From contig NC_080539.1 of NCBI RefSeq assembly GCF_028640845.1, forward strand, positions 197,758,698 to 197,822,697: 64,000 nucleotides of DNA, in the 5' to 3' direction. Position 1 is the first letter of the stretch. The number at the start of each line of letters is the position of its first letter. The notes beneath the pieces were generated by a model that saw only the letters and a program-made list of their open reading frames with translations, did no database searches and was not told the DNA's origin. This stretch comes from Ahaetulla prasina. Its lineage: Eukaryota; Chordata; Lepidosauria; Squamata; Colubridae. Of the stretch, positions 46,331 to 57,330 are shown in pieces. The position numbers and the translations under genes were made by a program.

Positions 46331-47139
46331 AGGTTACAAACAGACAAATAGAGTTTAGTGGTATATAGATAGTTATTAAAACTCAGTTGCAGACACGGAA
46401 TAACATTTTTAGGCCATCTTCAAGGGCAACGCTACACATAATGTGTTGTGGCCATTTAAATGAGAAATTAGAGATCACTATCATGGATAACAAACTGTTT
46501 CCCTCTAGGAAAGGTTGTAGCTAGTGACCAGTCCAAGTTGTTAAAGTCAGTCTATGCTACAGAAGACACTTCCACAACAGGCTGAACATCTATCTATATT
46601 GATTGATGAACCACCAGTACCAATATTACAATCTTGTTTGGATAAAGTTTAGTTTATCAATCTTCAGGTCCATGTAATATCATGATGATCAGGAACTTCC
46701 ATTGCCTCATCAGGAATTTCTAAAAAAAAGAGAAACTGCTAGCACTGTATTTTAGATTGTTGAACAACTGCACTTTCAATAGCTGTTTAATATGTGATAG
46801 AGCTCTGCAGAGCCCCAAAGAATAAATACCATAAGCTTGATCAGAAGTTCCCAAGTATGAGACAAGCCTCACAAAGCAATATTTTCATTGGACAATGAAA
46901 GGGTACCATGGCTGAAAATATTGAAAGCTGTTGAAATACCAAGGGAATTTAAGAGGATTGCATTCACCAATCCCATATGATGATGAACACAGATGTGTTT
47001 TCAAAACTGTGCCTAAACATTAGTTGAAATGTATTGGGGAAATCTATTAATTTTAGATGTCTCAGTATTTTAAATGGTATTTGTTAAAAAGTAGTGAAAT
47101 ACAAAATAATTTTTTAACATAAAATAGTGAATTAACAGA
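46331..47139. other. Unassigned spacer
   Basis: No gene or repeat recognised. Confidence 0.45.
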
Positions 47140-47469
47140 CGCAGAGCTTGTTGATCGAAAGGTTGGCAGTTCAGCGGTTCGAATCCCTAGTGCTGCCGTG
47201 TAATGGGATGAACTCCCGTTACTTGTCCCAGCTTCTGCCAACTTAGCAGTTCGAAAGCATGTAAAAAATGCGATTAGAAAAAATAGGGACCACCTTTGGT
47301 GGGAAGGTAACAGCGTTCCATGCACCTTTGGCATTGAGTCATGCCAGCCACAAGACCACAGAGACGTCTTCGGACAGTGCTGGCTCTTCGGCTTTGAAAT
47401 GGAGATGAGCACTGCCCCCTAGAGTCAGGAATGACTAGCACATATGTGCGAGGGGAACCTTTACCTTTA
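47140..47469 (+). mobile_element. tRNA-derived SINE, family C (fullest copy)
   Basis: The head contains gaaaggttggcagttcagc and ggttcgaatccc (an exact B-box match), followed by gtgggaaggtaacagcg, gccacaagaccacagagac and gaaatggagatgagc, and a tail with gagtcaggaatgacta and ggaacctttaccttta. About 330 bp. Confidence 0.9.
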
Positions 47470-48039
47470 GTGAATTAACAATAAAGGAAAAAAGCTTTTA
47501 AATATGTTACAGTAATTGAGCTAAACACAATAATATAATAATAGAAGGAACAATCCATTTGATAAATATAAATACCTATGTTACCCTCCCTATTTTGGCT
47601 AAGATCAACTGTAGTCTGGATGTAATCACTTACGAATCTTGCCAAATCCATGATAAAATTAACTTTAGACTTGAATATCCATAATCACAGTCATGTATAG
47701 TTTGGTTGTATTGAATATCTTAAGTCAATATTAAAACTATACTTAAGGCCAACTTGAAAGTTTTAGAAATGTATAAAATCTCAAAATCTCTTAATCATTC
47801 AAATATGTTACAGAAAGCAGATTGGAAGAAAGCTACTTAGTATTGGGCACATGATAAAATTAAGAATTCAAAAGGTTATGTTTTTTATCTAGTTTGATAA
47901 ATGATTTATATGATTCTTTATTGTCTGCAGAGTTACCTTTCCTTTTCCTCTTAATGTTCAAATTTAAATCTTGTAATCATACAGTGGAAAATGGATAGTG
48001 GGATTCAATTCATTATTGTGTGGAGGGATATACTGTATA
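47470..48039. other. Unassigned AT-rich spacer
   Basis: No gene or repeat recognised. Confidence 0.45.
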
Positions 48040-48210
48040 GTATCATAGAATCATAGGTTGGGAAGGTACCCTAGAGGTCTTCTAGTTCAACCGCCTTGCC
48101 CAAAGCAGGAGACCTTATTCCATCACAGACAAATGGCTGTCCAAGCTTTTCTTGAAGATCTCCAATGATCGAGCACTCATAACTATGTATATGTGACAAA
48201 TACTATATTA
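48040..48210 (-). mobile_element. CR1 LINE 3' fragment (antisense)
   Basis: Left end catagaatcataggttggga is the reverse complement of the CR1 3' terminus, followed by ctagaggtcttctagttcaa, aagcaggagacc and ctgtccaagcttttcttgaa. Only the 3' end is present. Confidence 0.8.
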
Positions 48211-48819
48211 ACTGGTGTTCAATTTTAGCCCTCTACTTGCTGAAAAAAGTCTATATAAATGAAGGATGAAGGATAAGAATGTGGAAAATGCTGAATCAGA
48301 ATCTAGTATCTCAAATGTGTTTTTTCCCCTCTCTCCAGGAACAGCCAACAATATTGGCTGTTAATGTGCATATTTTGGCTTTGCATGCAGTATAGCGCAT
48401 TAATGGTTTTGCTTGCTTTGCTTATCTTGCCAAATTGGTTCCAAACAGATATTCCAAGAAAAGAACAGTAAGGAATGCTTCCATTTTTTAAGCATGTAAG
48501 TAGGGCTGAGCAGGACTACATTCCAATGTATACATTATTTGGTAACAAGATGTAAATTCTACTGAATACACATGCATAGGATCAGACTACAAATATATCT
48601 ATTTCTTGTGATATTTTAAAATATTTAGGAAAGCACACAAATATTAGTTAATTTTATATTTTGATAATTGATAAGAATACATGTCTTTCTGTTCTATTAA
48701 TATGTACCTAAAGAAACTAGGTATAGTGTTTATACCATCAATTAACATAATATTTATGCTAAGTTGGCTATATCTAGTGTGCAGGATAGTGATCTGTATG
48801 TGATGCAAACAAGTGGAGT
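48211..48819. other. Unassigned AT-rich spacer
   Basis: No gene or repeat recognised. Confidence 0.45.
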
Positions 48820-49320
48820 GAGTGGCAAGGGATCAGAATGTTACTTGAAATGGGCTGAATTGTGAGAGGTCAGAATGTTAGTCAAAGTGAGACAACCCGA
48901 GACCATTGGATCATTGCTTAAACATGTTTCCTTAGCTAAACAGAAAAGCAGAATAACCAAGGGCAGGCAAGAAAGCAGTGGGAGCTGGACTGACTTCTTG
49001 CCAGCTTTCCCATTCCCTTTCCTTGTAGGAAGCCAGCAGGGAGTGTTCAGTCATGTGACTGCAGCAAGGTGGTGATGTGGCAGCACTGGAGTGGCCACAA
49101 CTTTGCCAATTTCAATCCCACAGAAGTCATGGGTTCCATATTTGGGAACCATTCTTTAATTTAGCCCATTTGAGGTATGCCAGTTCAAAAAAAAAAAAAA
49201 GACGGTTGCTCTATGACGTACCATTTCATCCAATTGAAGGTTACGTTACAGTCAAACACAAGAATTCTAGTAGAATATAAATAGGGTGAATGGTGAGAGA
49301 TCACAATGTTAGTCACATTT
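48820..49320 (+). repeat. Unnamed interspersed repeat, copy 3, with internal direct repeats
   Basis: Contains three versions of a ~25-base unit around tcagaatgtta (about 48831, 48871 and, as tcacaatgtta, 49301) and, between the last two, the cattctttaatttagcccat and catttgaggtatg stretch shared with 46254. An A14 run is at about 49188-49201. Family unknown. Confidence 0.5.
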
Positions 49321-50076
49321 GGTTTCAAGGGATTCTACAAAGCAAGAGCTGAAGCTCGGAGGAAAGGGAGCGGAGATAAATAAAATTGCCTTACTCTCAG
49401 ATACTGGCTATTTGCTGTAATTTCCAGTGTTTTCTAAGCTTCTGTCATTAGAAGTAGAGTTGTGACCAGATGGATTTGCATCCAGGAGATCTTCTGATAG
49501 ATCTAGAATTTGATACTAATAATCTAGAAGAAATTAGTTTTTCTTTAAAGAAAAAGATAAATATGGAAATTGTAAGATAAATATGGAAAGCAAATCCCTT
49601 CCTGGTCCACCTGCATTTCTTGGAAGACTTGAACAACTTGTAAATATCAGTCCAGAAATATGACTTTATTATTGATTTTTTAAAAGATCTTGAAATCAGA
49701 CACTTGCCTTCTTTTGTTCTCCATTCTCTCTTTTTTATTTTTGGTATGTGAAAAGATTCTAACTGATGTTCCCATGCTCTCATCATTACTTTCTTACATT
49801 CCCACCACCCTTGAAAGGCACAGCATTCTTCAGCCTTAGGGGCTTCCTGTACATTGGATTTCTCAGGCACAGAATCTGAACTTAGATGTCACTTCCAGTG
49901 CATATTATACATTGCATCCAAACATTATTCTTACTAAGTCAAAACATTAAGTTAATACGCATTTTTGTTAGTAACATGTCATAAACTTTGTATCAGTTAA
50001 CACAAGGATATTGGTTGATTAATTTCTTTGTCCTGTGTAGATTTCGGGAGAAATTGCATTTGTTCTGTCAGTTATT
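49321..50076. other. Unassigned AT-rich spacer
   Basis: The reverse frame 49448-49870 (140 codons) is lysine/serine-rich and without a domain signature. Confidence 0.4.
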
Positions 50077-51211
50077 TTGAATCATGAATTTGAATGGTTC
50101 TTCGCCATTGGATTATTAAGAATGATTTGCTTATTTTTACTTGTTGTTACAATTTCAGAGTATTCTCCCATATACATTCCCTGGCATAAAATAAGTTTTT
50201 CACATCTGTGGAAACCCATAAATATTGTAGGAACTCTGTATATTCCTTCTGTTATATCTTTCAGTAGGACTGTGGAGATTTCTGTTTTATTTTGTTGGTG
50301 TCAATTTTTCTTCCAGAAAACCACCTTAAATTCCTGTTGTCTCTTAAAGTATATGGTAGGGACCAATGGATTGTTCTGTATTGTCCTCTCTGTAGTCAGG
50401 GAGAGCAATCTAACTTCAGTAAGGGGAAACCATTGCCATAAATCCCCTGGGAATCTGAGGCTCCTTTGTCTCAGAAAGGGCAACAGTGAAAGAACAGAGG
50501 TTTTAGTTGTACAAAGAAAGGCCAAAGGGCAAAGACCATATATGTTCTTCAGCCAGTGCTATCCCACCTCTGGTTGTACACCCAGCAGGGGAAGAACTTT
50601 TTTATGTATTTATTTTATTTAATTTTATCAATTAAAATTAATTAAATTAATTAAAATTAACTTACTACTACCTTTCTGAAATGTTGGATAAATCATTACA
50701 TTCTGATGGACTCACAGTGGCCTTCAATTTTACTGTACCACAGCACTCCAAAGTGAATGATAGAATGCTCTGCAATTTGAAAAATCTCATTATTTTTGGT
50801 TTCCTATTAAACTATGTCCTCACTCAGGACTTTCTGCTTATGTGGCAAAAAGTTTGTTTGGAGTTATTTTGCTATACAGTTTTAAAAATTAATTTGGTCT
50901 TGCTTATGATTTTTCTCCCATTTTGTTTCTCTCTTCAATTTTTTTTTTGTACCAAATTAGTATTCTGTGGAACTTTCCAAGAGCCAGTTTCCATGGAATG
51001 TAGAAAGCAGCTGTGCAAAGCAAAATGTATAAAAGTTGTGTATCACTTTGAAAGAAAGTACACTTCTCTCTTCTGTTTTATGGCTATGGTGCAAATCCAC
51101 ACTGTATTATCTCCTACTTATACAAGTTTTGATTCTTTCATTATCATAGTGGCCCAGAATACATTTATCACCCAGTTCCCTGTTACTAACAAAATAGATT
51201 ATGGCTGGTAA
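50077..51211 (+). other. AT-rich region with two long open frames
   Basis: Frames 50077-50622 (181 codons) and 50681-51211 (176 codons) follow each other on the plus strand, 58 bases apart and in different frames. Both are rich in F, L, I, C and S as AT-rich noncoding DNA tends to be, and I recognise no domain. An imperfect AT palindrome lies near 50620-50660 between them. Most likely chance or a decayed element; not called as genes. Confidence 0.25.
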
Positions 51212-51454
51212 CAGTTGGTCCAAAATCTCAAGAGGGTATCAGGGTCTCTTCTACAATTTTCAACATGAATTCATCAACAAATAGATGCTGTAGGAATATT
51301 TGTATATTAAAAGAAAACATGAACAAATTATTTAAATGGCATCAGTGGTGAGTTGCTACCGGTTCTCCACAGTTCGCAAGAACCGGTAGTAAACATTTTG
51401 AGTAGTTCAGAGAACCAGTAAAAATTCTGACTGGCCCCGTCCACAATCTATTGC

Positions 51455-51700
51455 TGCCTCCCGACTCCCAGCTGATCGGCTAGAAGGAAAAAACTCAGGG
51501 CTCACTTGACAAAGAAGAAGAAAAAAAAATGCAAGACACCGTCGCTTTAAATTGAGAAGCCAAGAAGCCTCCCAACTGATCGGCTACAATGAAAAAATCA
51601 GGACTCGCTTCTCAGCCAGGATATCGCTTGGCAAAGAAGCGGGGGATGGGGGGGAACGCTGTCGCTTTAAATTGACAGAGCTGGAAGCTCCTTTCTGGAT
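51455..51700 (+). repeat. Internal tandem duplication in the hAT element
   Basis: ctgatcggcta and gtcgctttaaattga each occur twice about 120 bases apart (51470/51576 and 51541/51660), marking an imperfect tandem repeat of about 110-120 bases. Confidence 0.7.
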
Positions 51701-51999
51701 CAGCTGAACAACAAATTGGATAAGTGAAGGAATTCTTATATGGTTCAAAGTTTTTGAAGTTTTGGGGTTTGTGCAACATGAGGCTTTGTGTTTCTAAAAA
51801 TGTTTGGGCAATTTCCATTGTGAAGTATCCTGTCTTGAATGAGTTTTCTGCCTGCTTGTAAATGGAACCGAACTTCCGGCTTTCACCTCTAAGCACCGGT
51901 AGCTGTTTTCTGCTTACAAAGTTTTCTTTATGCAGCTGGCAGGAATGTGGAATTCCAGGCAGGTTCCTTGTTAACAGCTTAATTATTTCTTAATTATCT

Positions 52000-52415
52000 A
52001 GTAATATTTTATTTGGGAAATGAAGAAGGGGGAGTTTGTTGAAAACTTCTTCAGCTTCAATCACAACAATACAAGAGCAAACAATAGATTTAAACTTAAT
52101 GTTAACCGCTTCAATCTTGACTCTGTGGTCTCTTCTCAAAATCCCAAAATCTTTAACCAAAAACGATCTACTATTGACCTCACCCCATTCCTAAGAGGTC
52201 TATAAGGGGCGTGCATAAGAGCAAAAACGTGCCTACCGTTCCCTGTCCTATTGTTCCTCTTCATTATATCCAATTAATATAGTTATTACATATTTATGCT
52301 CATATATATGCTTATACATTATATAGTTATTTCATGTTAATGCTTATATATACTGTTATGACAAAATAAATAAAATAAAAATAAAAGTTATGACAAAATA
52401 AATAAAATAAAATAA
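52000..52415 (+). mobile_element. Retroposon-like 3' end nested in the hAT element
   Basis: A short open frame (52020-52205) is followed by gcataagagca, tgcctaccgttcc and atccaattaatat and an (AAATA)n-type tail to 52415. The part from 52209 matches 32579-32713. The left limit is uncertain. Confidence 0.5.
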
Positions 52416-52619
52416 AAAAGTTAATTCCTTCCCAGAACAGATTAGTGGGGTGGGGAGGGAATGGGGATTTTGAAGTAACCTTCCCCTGGAGTGGGGAAAG
52501 AATGGGGATTTTAGGCTTGCTGTCAAACATCAGTCATAATACTAATGACTGTTTTGAACAATATGCAGGTTGTATTACATGAATGGCTATTTTATATGTG
52601 AAATTATGACTGAAACCTA

Positions 52620-52800
52620 TATAGGTTCACACTGTCAGGAAGTTTGTCCTTAGTTTTAGGTTGCTTCTCTCTTTGTTGAGTTTCTATCCATTGCTTGTTT
52701 TGCTTTCTGGTGCTTTGGAAAATACTTTGCCCGCCCCCCCCTTCTTTCTAGCAGCCCCTTAAAACCCGTTGCCTATCACACTCTTGGGCAAAGCATGAGC
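52620..52800 (-). mobile_element. CR1 fragment (antisense) nested in the hAT element
   Basis: Contains ctgtcaggaagtttgtcctt, ggttgcttctctctttgttg and ccattgcttgttttgc then ggtgctttgga, the reverse complement of a stretch just upstream of the CR1 3' end. Confidence 0.6.
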
Positions 52801-52840
52801 CATTTCCTCCTTTCAGTGGTCCATGAAAGTGCATCTATAG

Positions 52841-52940
52841 CAGAGGTCTCTAACCTTGGCCACTTTAAGACAGCAAAGGCTGAGGAATTCTGGGAATTGA
52901 AGTCCACAAGTCTTAAAGTGCCCAAGTTTGGAGACCCCTG
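52841..52940 (+). mobile_element. hAT-like MITE, 100 bp, complete and nested
   Basis: Inverted termini cagaggtctctaaccttgg and caagtttggagacccctg; the middle ctgaggaattctgggaattg is also found at 11420. The flanks atctatag (52833-52840) and atctacag (52941-52948) form an 8-bp duplication with one change. It lies inside the larger element at 51343-53209. Confidence 0.9.
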
Positions 52941-53217
52941 ATCTACAGTATGTAGATAATAAAGTTGAAAAAAAGGTGAACAACATTTTTGCAGAACTAT
53001 AGATACGTTGAGGCTGGGTGTGACAAGGAATGTCTGGGAGGGGAGGGTCCAGGCAAGGTACTCCTTGACGTGAGTGACATTAAGTTGGCCACGCCTACCC
53101 AGTCACATGACCATCAAGCCACACCCACTGTCACATACCATCAAGCCACACCCACAAAATAAGCCACGCCCACAGAACCGGTAGTTAAAAAATTTAGAAC
53201 CCATCCCTGAATGGCAT

Positions 53218-54668
53218 CATATGATCTTGTATATTTTTCTTTAACACATACAGTCTTTATTGCTTTTCTTTTTCAATGCTACTCCTCAACTCTTTCTTTT
53301 ACAGTGTCTGTTCAAACTTAATGTTGAAGCTTATCTGCAGTACTATTTACCTTTTTGCATTACGTTAGCGCCTAATTTCTTTGAAATATAGCTTGGATTG
53401 AATATATAGGAAAGAGGTTTTTCTTTTAATAGTAAAATGCTTTTAAAATGTTCATATTTATTTCAGGTAGCATTATTCACTTAATAAGATGCAAAACAGA
53501 AATATTACTGGTTCTTTAATTCATTGCTTCTTTATATTATTCCTATATTTACAGAGAAGTAAGTCAGATAAATTCTCCTTCTAGCTAAGCCATTAATTGG
53601 TATTCTAGAAATATAGCTGTGTGCGCTGACATAGCTATGGTTCTACTGTATATATGGGTAAATAAAATCCTCTTAAGATGCCTTCCAAAATAAGTTATTT
53701 TGTAATAATTACAATATTACTTAAAGCATTAAAATTTGTATAAACATTTTCTAATCTGTAGAACAATAAAGTGGAATTTATAAGTACTTTGGGAATATCA
53801 ATGCCCATTATTTCAGCTTACTTCAGGCACTTAAAATCATATTGGGTATAAATGTTGTAGGCATGTGAGAATGACCTTGAGAGACAGGTTGGACCTCAGG
53901 CAGTTTAGCTCACAAAAGGAATTTGGACAACATGGCAAATGTCTCAGAGGAGACCTTCCCTCGCTTATTGTTCTGTAAAATCAAAGGGAGAAAAGCTACT
54001 TTCAGACTTGCAATAGCCATCAAATGTAGCCTTATAATAAAGTAGAATTAGTTCATCTGTTTGTGCTTCCTATCTGGATTACCTAAATAGGTTGATAGAT
54101 GTATAGAAATGGTTGAGAGAAGAGGAATACCTTTGCATGATGCTGAAAACTGATACAGCAATAACCAGACTTGACTCTGTGTGAGAACGTATTCTATAAG
54201 TGTTTTTTTATAACTCAAAGGACCAACTCCACTATAGTTCCCTTACTCTTACTTGGGAAGGGCATCTAGAGGAGATAGTTTTCAGTTAGGTCAGACTGGA
54301 TATCTGATGGGAGATAGTCACAGGAAGAGCACAACTATCAGTCTTGAGTTGTTAATCTTGTGCATCTGTTTGACCTAGCCAAAGTTCACAAACAATTGTC
54401 AAAGGTTTTCCATGTATTGTACATTGCATTAGTCTAGCAAAGAGGTTACCAGGAGTGAAAAGTCACTCCTAGTCCTGAGAGCATCTCCAGTGTGAACCAT
54501 GTGAATCTCATTCACCTGGATAGATTTATTCATCAGTACTGTCTTTGCTTTTGCTGAAGTCCTTGCTTAATGCAACATGTTGCTACAGCATCCTTAATAC
54601 CTAGTCTTTCAGTCTTTATTAAATGCCTCCAGCACTTCCCAGCAGTGTGTTCTACTAAAGAAGCAGGA
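53218..54668. other. Unassigned AT-rich spacer
   Basis: No gene or repeat recognised. Confidence 0.45.
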
Positions 54669-54910
54669 TAGGTAATCTTTGATTAATGATGGTAATTGGG
54701 ATCAGAATTTGTGTCTAAGCAATGCAGTCATATATTACAACTTCACATGATTTCATCAATTAGCAATGGAAATCCCAATGGTTCCCATTGCCAGTGTTAA
54801 GCAAAGACCTCACATAACCACGATATGCAAGTTCTTGCTGACTTCCAATAAGTAAAATCAATGGGGAAGCCATTGCAGGAAGCTGCAAGTCTGGCGCATA
54901 AGTGCTGCGG
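54669..54910 (+). mobile_element. MITE, diverged, about 240 bp
   Basis: Starts taggtaatctttgattaatg and carries tttcatcaattagcaatgg, ggttcccattgcc and aatcaatggggaagcc; related pieces occur at 46060 and, more distantly, in the complete element at 62522. Right end uncertain. Confidence 0.55.
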
Positions 54911-55110
54911 AATGGGATGATTTCCTCTCCTATTCGTTTTTTTTTTTTTTTAACTTAAAAGCAAAATTCAACTTGTTGGTGGTCTTGATCTACTGCTGAC
55001 ATCATCTTGAATTCTGTCATCAGTTGGCTACTCCTTCCAGCTTTTGTATCACCTGCAAATGTTAAAAGCAGTCTCACTGCTCCATCAGCAAAACACTGAA
55101 TAGCTTATAG

Positions 55111-55500
55111 TGTCAGGCCTGGAAGTCATCTTTTGCATTGGGCCTTCAGGCCTGCCACATTTACTACTGTGGGAAATTGGGAGGTGGGATTGTATGGAGC
55201 ATGAGTGATATATAGTCATAATAACATTCCTTTCTCAGAGAATCAAGGACATCTTGCCCTGCATCTGGAGGGCTGGAACTGGGAGACATCTCCAGTTGGG
55301 ACGGTGTTTCGATTGGACCATGTGATGGACAGTGGGTGCTGGGCTGGGACTTGGACTTTCCTTTGGGTGGGAAAACCTGGAAGCTTTCAGATTCGGGTTT
55401 TCCCAGATGTGCCAATAATGACATCTCTAATAAAATGGAACTTTGAGGAACTTCAAGCCTCGGAGTTTTCTTTCATTGGGGGTGTTATTTGGAACCCTGA
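55111..55500 (+). mobile_element. Probable solo LTR, about 390 bp
   Basis: Begins TGTCAGGCC and ends GGAACCCTGA, with an AATAAA polyadenylation signal at about 55429. The pentamer tatag precedes (55106-55110) and follows (55501-55505) the element, consistent with a 5-bp target duplication; the expected terminal CA at the right end appears lost or changed. A 125-codon frame crosses it and has no domain. No internal retroviral or gypsy genes are adjacent. Confidence 0.6.
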
Positions 55501-55505
55501 TATAG

Positions 55506-57105
55506 AGTCCAGCACACATAGCTCTGCAAAATTTTATTTGATGCTTAATGGATATTCTCTGAAAACATTTACCAGAAATTAACAAACATTTACCAGAAAA
55601 CATTTACCAGAAATCCAACTCATATTGTACATCATGTCAGTAATGAAGACAATCATGAAAGAACTTACCCAATGCTTTACAGAAATTGAGCTATGCTGTA
55701 TCTGTGACACTTATGATACACCAATATTCTAGTTAACACATGACAAATTTATCCTGTTTTCAAATGTTCGCCAAATAATTCAAAATATAATTGCATGCTA
55801 ATTAATTTGATCAGTAAAATGTTAACTTCTTAACTGTAAATTGTTAAAGTAGATAATTTATGTGATTAAAATGTATATAACTTATGTTGTTATTGTAAAA
55901 ACTATTGAATAAGTGCAACCGTACCCTGGTGCTGCAACTCTAGGTATCCTTTATAAATCACAGCATAGACAATTTTTCTACTAGGATATTCTTGTAGAAA
56001 AAGAAATAAATTCACTGCAGTTGCCCTAAGGATGCCTAGACAAAGGGAGCAATAAAATTTGAAATGTCCTTACTACTTTTTAAATGTGTTATTTCATTTC
56101 CCATATTAACTTTCAAAAATTCAGTCAATCTAACTTGGCTCTAAGTAATTCTTAGTTGAATTTATAGTTGAGAAAATAATTGATACTCATTTGAAATTCA
56201 AATGGAAGCTTTACTTTATTAATATTATCTGTCAAATATGTTTACATTGCTGTGGTATTGGTGCCACCAGTTGAAAATAAAACATCTGGGTTTCTTGTAA
56301 TTTCTTCAAAGTAAATAGTAGTGGTGGTAAAACTGATTTGTGAAAGCACTTTCACAAATTTTTTGAATTATGTTGCTATATTCTGGGGGCCTTAATAATG
56401 AGATAAATATTATTGAAATTCAATGCCAATCTTCTGCTGACAAAATTACATATGCCAGCAAAACAAGCACTGTAATAATTCTTTCCTACAGAAATTATGA
56501 TCGTTATAGGGAGATCTTTCTCCTGTGAATCCACTAGTGGATGACTGGCAGTGAATTCTATATTTAATCATACTTAGTCAAAATAAGCAAGACTGAAATT
56601 ATGCTGTAGAACAAGTCTGGATCAAATCCAATGTATCTCCTGTTTTTACTTGTTTTGCAATAGTGATTGTCAATACCGATGATGTTCAAGTGATGCTCCA
56701 GATGTTTTGGGATTGCACCCAAGGGATCTATTACTATAGATAGGAACTATCTTTGCTTTCTTTTGCCACAATCATTCTACATCTATTTGGAAATATTTCT
56801 ATTTTGCTATTTTCCCCAGTTCTTTTTCTTTTATTCCGCTGTCTGCAGGTACTGCAAATCCACTATCCAGACTATTTTGTCTTTCCTACCAACAATTGTT
56901 AAATCTGGTGTTATATGGCAGATACTTGTTTGAATTCTAAAGTACCAGAGAACTTCTTTATTTTTTACTTCTTTGTTTTTCTTCTTTATTTCCTATTATT
57001 TTGTCTATTTTGTAGTCCCACCAGTTCCTGCTTGCAAGGAATGGTGTTTTATTATTATTTTTCTATATTAATATTAATATAATTATTAAATATTACTTAA
57101 TAATA
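55506..57105. other. Unassigned AT-rich spacer
   Basis: Contains a short triple repeat of acatttaccagaaa at 55565-55612. No gene recognised. Confidence 0.45.
55565..55612 (+). repeat. Threefold direct repeat
   Basis: acatttaccagaaa at 55565, 55585 and 55599. Confidence 0.9.
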
Positions 57106-57330
57106 AAGCCAGTTTGGTGTAGGGGTTAAGGTGCTTGCCTTGAAACTACAAGAATGTGAATTCTAGTCCTGCCTTAGGCATGCAAGACAGCTGGGTGATT
57201 ATAGGCCAGTCATTCTCTCTCAGCCTACCCATCTCACAGGATAGTTGTCATGGGGAAAATAGGAGAAAGGTGTATTGTCTGTTTGCTGTCTTGAGTTCCT
57301 TATAAAGTAATAAAGGCAGGATAAAAATTT
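57106..57330 (+). mobile_element. tRNA-derived SINE, family B
   Basis: Head agtttggtgtaggggttaag (A-box region), then gtgaattctagtcctgcc (B-box region), agacagctgggtgattatag and gtcattctctctcagcc; the end is ctttataaagtaataaaggc. Same family as 17284. Confidence 0.85.

Larger units (their letters stand above)
51343..53209 (+). mobile_element. hAT-like composite element, 1,867 bp
   Basis: The left end cagtggtgagttgctacc and right end tagaacccatccctg are related to the termini at 17611 and 41852. It is flanked by a perfect 8-bp duplication, aatggcat, at 51335-51342 and 53210-53217. The subterminal regions carry agaaccggtag on both sides. Inside are a tandemly repeated segment, a retroposon-like 3' end, a CR1 piece and a complete 100-bp MITE. 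No transposase frame is recognised, so it is nonautonomous. Confidence 0.9.

Noticed and set aside
55205..55582. 125-codon frame
   Set aside because: It crosses the apparent solo LTR and its right boundary and has no domain; antisense frame equally open.
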